Source of the DNA: Phoronis ovalis
Taxonomy: Eukaryota > Phoronida > Phoronidae
Reading direction: 5' to 3'
DNA length: 12,694 nucleotides
NCBI GenBank assembly: GCA_028565635.1
Contig: JAOXYB010043071.1
Span: 1-12,694, forward strand
Below, in pieces: positions 9,401-12,694 of this stretch. A model generated the notes under the pieces. That model was not told the DNA's origin and searched no databases. It saw nothing but the letters and a program-made list of their open reading frames with translations. How positions within the stretch are numbered: the stretch's first letter is position 1; each line of letters opens with the position of its first letter. Both the position numbers and the translations under genes were made by a program.

Positions 9401-11265
9401 CTGTCGAAAATACCTCGTTACATTTTATGATGTCATCACTGATGAATTTAGCAGCACTATTTGAAGATGAGACAATACCTGAAGCTATACCAATGCATGT
9501 TAAAGTGTCTGATCTCACATTACTACTTGAGGTATGGTAGTCATTTACCTGGCCAATAAAATGCATGTTTTTTCAAGAAAGTCCAATATGTGCAGCATTC
9601 AGTATGATAGCAAGATGTGCCTGAATGTATCTCCTGAGTAAAGTAGTTTGACAATCCAGAATGAATGTTTATCACTTGAAGACACTAGTCCATGAACTAA
9701 GTTCAAAAACTAAATCCATATCAGAAAAAGTTATCTTTCAGGGGTCGATCTTAACGCCTGCCCGTTGGTCCGTAACCACCAGATTTCGCGGCGGACCACC
9801 TTAGATTGACATCTGTGTGCCTGTATGACCACCTGGAATTCAAAGCTTGATTGCAGGAAATTGCACCAAATATTAAAAAAAAATTGCAGTGGGAAATTCC
9901 CCCAGGCCCTCCCCTAGTTTAGCTTTGCACCCGTCAGGCACTCCCCTGGATACTAAAAATGTGTTGACCATTAGAGTTTTTTGTGGACCACCTCATTTGT
10001 GGTGGTCCACTTAACCACCAGCCTGAAAATAAAATTAATCCTTGTCTTTAGTAAAAGAAACATTATATTGGATTAGTTCATTCCACCGTGATTTATCTGT
10101 ATAATGAATGTTTACCACCATGTGGACTTGCATGTAAAATTCATAATATTCTGTATGGTCAGCAGGAAACATGTCTATTCTTTCTACTTGTTCTTCCTTA
10201 TAACATGTGATTATCCAGTGATGTTAAATTTCCATTAATAAATAAAAAACATACTGTATTTTATTGTTGGTTTTACTGATAATTGATAATAGAGCCATAA
10301 TTTTATACTTCTAGGAAGACCAACCGCCTGTCAATTCGACATCACCAGGGCCAGTACCGATTGATCTCCACATTCACAAGACTGAGATTATTAGAACACT
10401 AGATGGCACCTTTCATATATCCCCAGGTATAACTCACTATAAGCAGTGTATAAACCTGTAGCAGCAGTATGCCTTGTAATAGTTGTAATATACTGTTATG
10501 GTCTGGGAGGTCTTTTGAAGCCTTTTTATACGACCGGCTGAAATTGTTTTCAGCAACAAAAGTAGAAAATAAAACATTTGTGTTTATTGAACCTATTTTG
10601 TGTACCTCAGTTTCATAACAATCCAAAAGGTTAAATTGTAAACAAATCTTAGATATTTGAATATGACTAACATAAAATTGCCATGCTGAAAAGTTCCCTT
10701 TCGGACAATACCTTAGTATGCAATTTGAGTGTCATTTTGCTAAATTATAACATACAAGGACACAGCTTAATAAACATCATACTTTTGTTTTTCAGGTATA
10801 GATACAGATAGTTCTAGTTCTATGGTCCCAAAGCTATGCTCTTTAGAAAGTAAATTCAGTCTTCTACAAAAGGAAAATGGTACACTTCATCAAGAAATTA
10901 ACGATTTGAGTGAAAACTGCAGTAGGTTACAGGAAGAAATATCTTTGCTAAAAAAAGTTCAGAACGATGCAAGTTCAGAAGAAGAGCAGGTGTCAACTCT
11001 AAAGAGGGAGTATGAATATTTAGCAGTACAGCAATGCTATGACCAAAGTGGAAGTCAAGCCGATGTTGTTAATAGTGATGAAAATCCCACACTTAGTGTT
11101 TTACGTGAGGAAAATGTAAAACTTTATATACAGGTTTCTGAACAGGATGACGAAATAAAAAAGTTAGGCGAAGAGCGCGATTCTTTAATGGCTACTTTAC
11201 AGCTGCTGCAAGATGAACTTATAAAGTCCGAACGAATGCGATTGACAGGTGTTTCATTGAAGTAG
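418..11265 (+). CDS. BLTP3: BLTP3-family bridge-like lipid transfer protein (UHRF1BP1/UHRF1BP1L-like), 15 exons, 5'-partial
   Basis: Join of 418-456, 1160-1245, 1585-1693, 2033-2273, 2539-2702, 3004-3178, 3454-3549, 3763-4239, 4626-4732, 6147-7236, 7704-8506, 8782-8932, 9272-9531, 10315-10426 and 10796-11265: 4380 nt, 1459 residues plus TAG. All introns are GT-AG and every junction is in phase. Seen: blocks such as WTKLKSQPICL, LTFKEIEWQTLR, DDLLWVLTDSQMKA, LYLPPEMSVVHAEYTEYY, VPFVESFPLVIW and a C-terminal coiled coil match human BLTP3A/B in order. Known of the family: rod-like proteins with a hydrophobic groove that move bulk phospholipid between membranes; BLTP3B/SHIP164 acts in endosome-Golgi traffic with syntaxin 6, and BLTP3A on late endosomes/lysosomes. 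Inferred: a single pre-duplication orthologue of both vertebrate genes. About 70 N-terminal residues are missing upstream. The whole protein would be ~1530 residues against ~1460 in human BLTP3B. Promoter and start codon are outside the window. Confidence 0.93.
457..1159 (+). other. BLTP3 intron 1 of window
   Basis: 703 nt, GTGGGT to TTTACAG, with no coding homology. A patch at roughly 671-850 is richer in GC and CpG than the rest and holds the hairpin annotated separately. It may be a relic of an inserted element. An open frame of 75 codons over it resembles nothing I know. Confidence 0.7.
738..772. repeat. 35-bp imperfect palindrome (hairpin) in intron 1
   Basis: AAATCTGTACGC (738-749) is followed by a 9-base loop and GCGTACACAGATTT (759-772). 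This is the reverse complement of the left arm with a 2-base bulge, so 12 base pairs can form. GTAC recurs around it (at 751-754 and near 684 and 691), which suggests a repeat-derived patch. Confidence 0.6.
1160..1245 (+). CDS. BLTP3: BLTP3 exon 2 of window
   Basis: Follows TTTACAG and ends at a GTATGT donor; leaves with two bases of a split Ser codon. It reads YLDEVVVEMETCDEPRKP and onward, equivalent to the human SLDKVIMEMSTCEEPRSP region of the chorein domain. A short loop rich in Gly, Ala and Pro follows and differs from the vertebrate proteins. Confidence 0.9.
1246..1584 (+). other. BLTP3 intron 2 of window
   Basis: 339 nt, GTATGT to TTCTTTTAG. AT-rich with poly-T runs. I see nothing else in it. 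Confidence 0.75.
1585..1693 (+). CDS. BLTP3: BLTP3 exon 3 of window
   Basis: Acceptor TTCTTTTAG, donor GTATGT. It encodes KYGFTDRVVDGMYLSVNSVT followed by a strand ending ASIQ. This is the conserved end of the chorein N-terminal region (human YGFAEKVVEGISVSVNSI, then AFNASFEL). In VPS13-like proteins this segment forms the capped start of the lipid groove. Confidence 0.93.
1694..2032 (+). other. BLTP3 intron 3 of window
   Basis: 339 nt, GTATGT to CTTCCAG. I see no gene, RNA or repeat structure in it. Confidence 0.75.
2033..2273 (+). CDS. BLTP3: BLTP3 exon 4 of window
   Basis: Acceptor GTCTTCCAG, donor GTTAGT; ends with the first base of a split Asp codon. It carries the highly conserved motif DLRSTRIRDPDRGMVLTFKE, then IEWQTLRVEA and TTPLRLISNTSRLRITIKKK, all aligned with human BLTP3B. 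The ATG at 2033 is an internal Met, not a start: the exon joins exon 3 in frame and conserved sequence lies on both sides. Confidence 0.95.
2336..2369 (+). repeat. Two tandem copies of a 14-bp word in intron 4
   Basis: TGAATGTATTATCC occurs at 2336-2349 and again at 2356-2369, a 20-bp period. This is a small local duplication in the 265-nt intron (2274-2538). Confidence 0.6.
2539..2702 (+). CDS. BLTP3: BLTP3 exon 5 of window
   Basis: Acceptor TTTTGCAG, donor GTTAGT; ends in phase 0. It encodes DCSIVASKLAFILDDLLWVL, then TDSQMKAAITFVKSL and a Glu/Lys/Ser-rich helix. The DDLLWVLTDSQ block is one of the most conserved signatures of the BLTP3 family and settles the identity on its own. Confidence 0.96.
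2703..3003 (+). other. BLTP3 intron 5 of window
   Basis: 301 nt, GTTAGT to GCATTTAG. AT-rich. The open frames across it in both directions have no recognisable similarity and are taken as chance. Confidence 0.7.
3004..3178 (+). CDS. BLTP3: BLTP3 exon 6 of window
   Basis: Acceptor GCATTTAG, donor GTAAGT. A polar Gly/Ser/Gln linker (about 25 residues, with a GGGTQTK stretch) precedes VAQLFTRFDVVETSYHLYTG and RIDLHVCDEI. These match human KLFNDFDVKETSHHLVISHLDLHICDD. The linker probably loops out between two groove segments. It ends with one base of a split Ser codon. Confidence 0.93.
3454..3549 (+). CDS. BLTP3: BLTP3 exon 7 of window
   Basis: Acceptor GTCAATTAG, donor GTAAGT. It encodes a short basic linker, then VGGGAMQITLHKLSLDHYPY, equivalent to human TGGAMQLSFTQLTIDYYPYH. 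The first two coding bases are GT, so the acceptor directly abuts a donor-like GTAATG. Split Gly codon at the 3' end. Confidence 0.93.
3763..4239 (+). CDS. BLTP3: BLTP3 exon 8 of window
   Basis: Acceptor TTGGTTGCAG, donor GTAGAC (not a strong donor, but conserved sequence resumes in frame in exon 9). It begins with HWVYYNENMSARNDWAEKLM (human HWMYFSDATKTKNGWANELL). A low-complexity polar insert with four (K/R)GQ units follows, then conserved LRLEDFTVFRISTSDN and LYLPPEMSVVHAEYTEYYFP. The insert sits where human BLTP3B has a Pro/Ser-rich loop, so it is probably a disordered excursion from the groove. Confidence 0.94.
4240..4625 (+). other. BLTP3 intron 8 of window
   Basis: 386 nt, GTAGAC to TTTACAG. 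The reading frame of exon 8 runs 11 codons into it before a TAG at 4269. No other content seen. Confidence 0.7.
4626..4732 (+). CDS. BLTP3: BLTP3 exon 9 of window
   Basis: Acceptor ATATTTACAG, donor GTAAGT, ending in phase 0. It encodes VPHSNLYVMINPIRLVLDYL then TVLWLNSFSLNLAQNI, equivalent to human IPSPNLYSQLNALQFTVDER and SILWLNQFLLDLKQSL. The LWLN motif is diagnostic. The exon is not visible as a long ORF and was placed by homology and splice signals. Confidence 0.93.
4857..5077. mobile_element. 221-bp MITE-like element with terminal inverted repeats and 8-bp target-site duplication
   Basis: The left end CCCGGGGGGTACTCAA (4857-4872) and the right end TTGAGTACCCCCCAGG (5062-5077) are inverted copies with one mismatch in 16. 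Further in, both ends have a T6/A6 run. The flanks ACATACAG (4849-4856) and ATATACAG (5078-5085) agree at 7 of 8 bases, as expected for an old target-site duplication. An 8-bp duplication points to a hAT-type transposase acting in trans, but this is inference. There is no coding capacity. The interior has four AATCCAAA words 29-33 bp apart. Confidence 0.72.
4917..5018 (+). repeat. Four AATCCAAA words spaced about 30 bp inside the MITE-like element
   Basis: Copies start at 4917, 4950, 4982 and 5011. The second and third share a longer word, GGTAGCAATCCAAA. This looks like a degenerate tandem subrepeat in the body of the element. Confidence 0.55.
5143..5844 (-). pseudogene. Possible decayed nested gene on the - strand of intron 9 (tentative)
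   Basis: Four GGTAAG donors occur on the - strand within ~700 bp, with exon ends at 5844, 5583, 5367 and 5143. Putative exon 5713-5583 (131 nt; frame containing LYEILLHQYGQREKK and LLGLASQVRAIMRC) joins in phase 0 to 5441-5367 (75 nt; LNLELIIIWIIRNLTFGYLF). The first has an in-frame TGA at 5645-5643. A further open run (5350-5240; LGTAYMLLTKDLDSPLLKKL, ending TAA) follows in a shifted frame with only 16 bases between. I recognise no family. The acceptors are weak and short open frames are common in AT-rich DNA, so this may be chance. Confidence 0.2.
6147..7236 (+). CDS. BLTP3: BLTP3 exon 10 of window (largest, 1090 nt)
   Basis: Acceptor CTATGCTTGGCAG, donor GTGAGT. It starts EIPTSEGPPEHIDIKIDALM (human DEHVDVRVDGLM), so the ATGs near 6204 are internal. 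Conserved blocks follow: FQRH, DIWSVCLEQVWLDFVGV, HRPVPFVESFPLVIWLGRPS, RHKKLLKDFYNS, and GDIHLLVNLETKVQCQLNHD then QYLFLLRLIESM. Human BLTP3B has the same order, from FQRHAHEQD to DIHLLVHVHKHVSMQINHYQ. Variable, polar, Ser/Glu-rich stretches separate the blocks. The end is acidic and leads into the disordered region. Confidence 0.95.
7237..7703 (+). other. BLTP3 intron 10 of window
   Basis: 467 nt, GTGAGT to TTTTTTTGCAG. It contains a short inverted-repeat structure (7429-7544). An open frame covers its last ~60 bases and runs into exon 11, but its Met at 7643 is not supported as a start. Confidence 0.7.
7429..7544. repeat. 116-bp stretch with 15-bp terminal inverted repeats
   Basis: GTGTCAGAGTCTATA (7429-7443) and TATAGGCTCTGACAC (7530-7544) are inverted copies with one mismatch. 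The interior is AT-rich and non-coding. No clear target-site duplication is visible. It could be a small MITE or simply a hairpin. Confidence 0.5.
7704..8506 (+). CDS. BLTP3: BLTP3 exon 11 of window: disordered Ser/Asp-rich region with LIR-type motif
   Basis: Acceptor TTTTTTTGCAG, donor GTTTGT (weak beyond GT); ends in phase 0. The first ~170 residues are Ser/Thr/Asn-rich, without recognisable domains, as in the vertebrate proteins. Near the end are a Lys-rich possible amphipathic helix (LKKSLTNAKSKIGNAL, 8237-8284) and two acidic clusters. The second reads SEDDDDYVLVGLE and has the form of an ATG8/LC3-interacting region (core YVLV at 8375-8386, window-protein residues 1086-1089). The Ser-rich tail ends KPRQK just before the donor. 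Reading beyond 8506 meets a stop at 8537, which is intronic. Confidence 0.9.
8782..8932 (+). CDS. BLTP3: BLTP3 exon 12 of window
   Basis: Acceptor TTCCATTGCAG, donor GTAAGC. It encodes VSLASFGIKGIETILQISGA, then DISLKLQAKSLL and VFLDELIGRPHY. This corresponds to human MSVVVFKITGVNGEIDIRGE, followed by the LCNRPVGS segment, and opens the second folded block after the disordered region. The exon starts with GTAAGT, so acceptor and donor consensus sit back to back (see findings). Ends with one base of a split Thr codon. Confidence 0.92.
8933..9271 (+). other. BLTP3 intron 12 of window
   Basis: 339 nt, GTAAGC to TTTTATAG. No gene or repeat seen. Confidence 0.75.
9272..9531 (+). CDS. BLTP3: BLTP3 exon 13 of window
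   Basis: Acceptor TATTTTATAG, donor GTATGG; leaves in phase 0. It encodes PISVSFKLGPAAERL, a Gly-rich turn, FLDVAVENTSLHFMMSSLMN and FEDETIPEAIPMHVKVSDLT. Human BLTP3B has EISLRFESGPGAV, NFSTEFLTSSLMN and LEDETVATVMPMKIQVSNTK. The SSLMN and EDET motifs are clear family markers. The ATG at 9286 is internal. Confidence 0.95.
9532..10314 (+). other. BLTP3 intron 13 of window
   Basis: 783 nt, GTATGG to ACTTCTAG. Its middle (about 9740-10025) differs from the surroundings: richer in G+C and built from repeated ACCACC/GGTGGT words. It is annotated separately as a repeat-derived insertion. The rest is plain AT-rich intron. Confidence 0.7.
9740..10025. repeat. Repeat-derived insertion with (A)CCACC words and a perfect hairpin
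   Basis: TGGTCCGTAACCACCAG (9766-9782) returns as TGGTCCACTTAACCACCAG (10003-10021) about 237 bp away. GTGGACCACC (9983-9992) and GGTGGTCCAC (10001-10010) form a perfect 10-bp hairpin. The block begins CAGGGGTCGATC and ends CAGCCTG, so CAGG/CCTG bound it like the ends of some DNA transposons. I found no matching target-site duplication. No coding capacity. Confidence 0.5.
10315..10426 (+). CDS. BLTP3: BLTP3 exon 14 of window
   Basis: Acceptor ATACTTCTAG, donor GTATAA. A Pro/Ser linker (EDQPPVNSTSPGPVP) leads into IDLHIHKTEIIRTLDGTFHI, matching human PAPVTVHIDHLVVERSDDGSFHI. This is the last strand of the C-terminal groove block. Split Gly codon at the 3' end. Too short for simple ORF detection. 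Confidence 0.92.
10427..10795 (+). other. BLTP3 intron 14 of window
   Basis: 369 nt, GTATAA to TTTTTCAG. Nothing further recognised. The - strand open frame across it has no similarity I know. Confidence 0.7.
10796..11265 (+). CDS. BLTP3: BLTP3 terminal exon (exon 15): C-terminal coiled coil and stop
   Basis: Acceptor TTTGTTTTTCAG. After a short Ser-rich link there are two heptad-like helices: LESKFSLLQKENGTLHQEIN onward, and LREENVKLYIQVSEQDDEIK with the following KKLGEERDSLMATLQLLQ. A loop of ~30 residues separates them. The second helix aligns with the human C-terminal coiled coil (ENESLKQELAKAKMAL). The reading ends MRLTGVSLK and TAG at 11263-11265. An alternative is a CAG/GTGTTT donor at 11248/11249 joined to an acceptor at 11605-11606 (TTTTTGCAG), which would replace the last four residues by ~17 unrelated ones. 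The direct stop is preferred because the human protein ends at the same place. Confidence 0.85.
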
Positions 11266-12464
11266 TTAGTTTGTATTGGAAAGTGGTTAAATCTTGTCCA
11301 GCCTACACATTTATAGATTACTTGCAAGATTTATTTCGTTGGTGAAGAAATTTGTACCGTCTTTCAAATAATTTGTAAGTCAGTATCCAAATTGGTACAA
11401 GTATCCATCCAAAAAGACAGACACAGAGTGCATATTCCAGCTTTTCTAAGACATACACCATTACATGTTTTGTAAGATATCATGAATACTTACAATAACT
11501 GTAAATACAACTATTTTTCTATCGATTGAAAGATTGAAGTGCTGGTTACCCTTTAATACATGTACATTCGTCAAAGCGTTTTAAGTAATGTTTGATATTT
11601 TTGCAGATTGTCTTCTGTTCTTAGGTTCTTCCATGAATATAATGCCAATTGTTACATAGCTATCAGTTATACAGGTCTGTCTACCACTTGGATAATCCCC
11701 CTGCTCTGACCTATACCATATACTGTTACTGTAGGTTTCCGAGTTATGCTCCAACTGGATAATGTACAAAGTACTGGTTTGTGACAGCTACTCAAATTTT
11801 TCCGACGTCATCAGCTTAGCCTGTCAGGGAATTGCTGGGGAAACACAGAATCCTGAATTCCATATACACAAATATATACACACAAGCACTAATTTATGTA
11901 TTTAGAATTTTGAGGGATAGGGGTCATCAGACTATTCAGGTAGGTAGAGCGGGGGCAAACATTTTCCTACAGGTGTGTGAAAGGGATATTTTTATTTTTG
12001 TGCTGTGGGAATCGTTGAATTTTATTTTGGTCGTGCCATGTGATGAACGTTATGTTATCTTGAGCGTCCAATAGACTATTAGTCTGCGTACAACCTGTTT
12101 GTTGAGGTGGGAAAGGATTATATTATTTTCGTGACCCACGATTGCAGGAGTTTATCATTTGTGTTTCGTGAAAAGGCAATATTATTTCCTTCAAGCGGTG
12201 GTCCCTACCCATTTCCCCCCTCAATGGCTCGTAATAACAGATATTTCTGACGTCATTTTGCCGCGTCACAAAACCTGTATGTTGTATATACAAAGGAGCA
12301 TAACTCGGAAACCTACTGTAATGCCCATTATATAATGACTATCCACATACAAAATTTACACCAAAACCAGTCCGAGTCATTATTTTAACATGCAAGTTTC
12401 TTGGGTTTCTAATTGTACCCCCAAGCAGTAAGCTGGAGGTACTTTGGATTTGCCCTGTAATTGC
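11266..12464 (+). other. 3' UTR and downstream flank of BLTP3, no gene recognised
   Basis: This follows the BLTP3 stop. I found no AATAAA or ATTAAA on the + strand; only weak variants such as AATACA near 11554 and AATATA near 11636 occur, so the transcript end cannot be placed. The open frames here (for example 11832-12074 +) are short and unlike any protein I know. From ~11900 the base composition changes (G-rich patches, TGACGTCA-like words at 11803 and 12249), which suggests repeat-derived DNA. Confidence 0.6.
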
Positions 12465-12465
12465 C

Positions 12466-12694
12466 GCGTCAAATTAACTGTTATCGGGATATCTGAAGAA
12501 GGCAATGTGAAATCCATTTGAAACTTAAATAATATATTACTCGCATTGTGACTATGAAGCCTATTGATTTTGGGGTCATTCAGAACCAAAATGGCCGACT
12601 GGTGTCCACGTAAAGCGCGTCAAATTCACTGTTATCAGGATATCTCAAGAAGGCAATGTGATATCCATTTGAAACTTAAATCGTATATTACTCG
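12466..12694. repeat. Imperfect direct repeat, 151-bp period, running off the window
   Basis: The 78 bases at 12466-12543 and 12617-12694 match at 72 positions without gaps (GCGTCAAATT...ATTACTCG). The second copy is cut by the window end, so the repeat unit may be longer and the array may continue. No coding content. Probably satellite-like or part of a dispersed element. Confidence 0.75.

Noticed and set aside
11249-11659. Extra terminal exon reached from a CAG/GTGTTT donor
   Set aside because: The human homologue ends at about the same point as the direct TAG and the extra peptide has no similarity. Kept only as an alternative in the exon 15 entry.
11832-12074. 80-codon open frame downstream of BLTP3
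   Set aside because: No similarity to known proteins and no nearby promoter or poly(A) signal. Frames of this length are expected by chance in AT-rich DNA.

Overview
The window is a piece of an animal (metazoan) nuclear genome. It is AT-rich, its coding DNA is cut into many short exons by GT-AG introns, and the introns carry non-coding repeats. There is no bacterial gene layout. Nearly all recognisable coding content is one gene on the + strand: an invertebrate member of the BLTP3 family (bridge-like lipid transfer protein 3; vertebrate paralogues BLTP3A/UHRF1BP1 and BLTP3B/UHRF1BP1L/SHIP164). The match rests on block-by-block similarity to the human proteins as I remember them, not on a search. 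The species cannot be named. The divergence from vertebrates and the type of repeats suggest a marine invertebrate, but that is a guess.

Layout: 1-417 is the end of an upstream intron. Fifteen coding exons then run from 418 to 11265, and all fourteen internal junctions keep one reading frame. Spliced, they give 1459 residues ending at a TAG. The first ~70 residues (start codon and first part of the chorein N-terminal domain) lie upstream of the window. Order along the protein: rest of the chorein-like N-terminal region (exons 1-5), lipid-groove segments (exons 6-10), a long disordered Ser/Asp-rich region (end of exon 10 and exon 11), a second folded C-terminal block (exons 12-14), and a C-terminal coiled coil (exon 15). 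11266-12694 is 3' UTR or flanking DNA with no clear gene, and it ends in an imperfect direct repeat that runs off the window.

The introns hold a 221-bp terminal-inverted-repeat element with a near-perfect 8-bp target-site duplication (4857-5077), other inverted-repeat structures, and a stretch on the - strand of the largest intron (5143-5844) with a surplus of perfect splice donors that may be a decayed nested gene.

The most interesting signals in the main gene are an ATG8/LC3-interacting (LIR-type) motif in the acidic disordered region of exon 11, next to a possible amphipathic helix, and an exon 12 that begins with a perfect splice-donor sequence, as recursive splice sites do.
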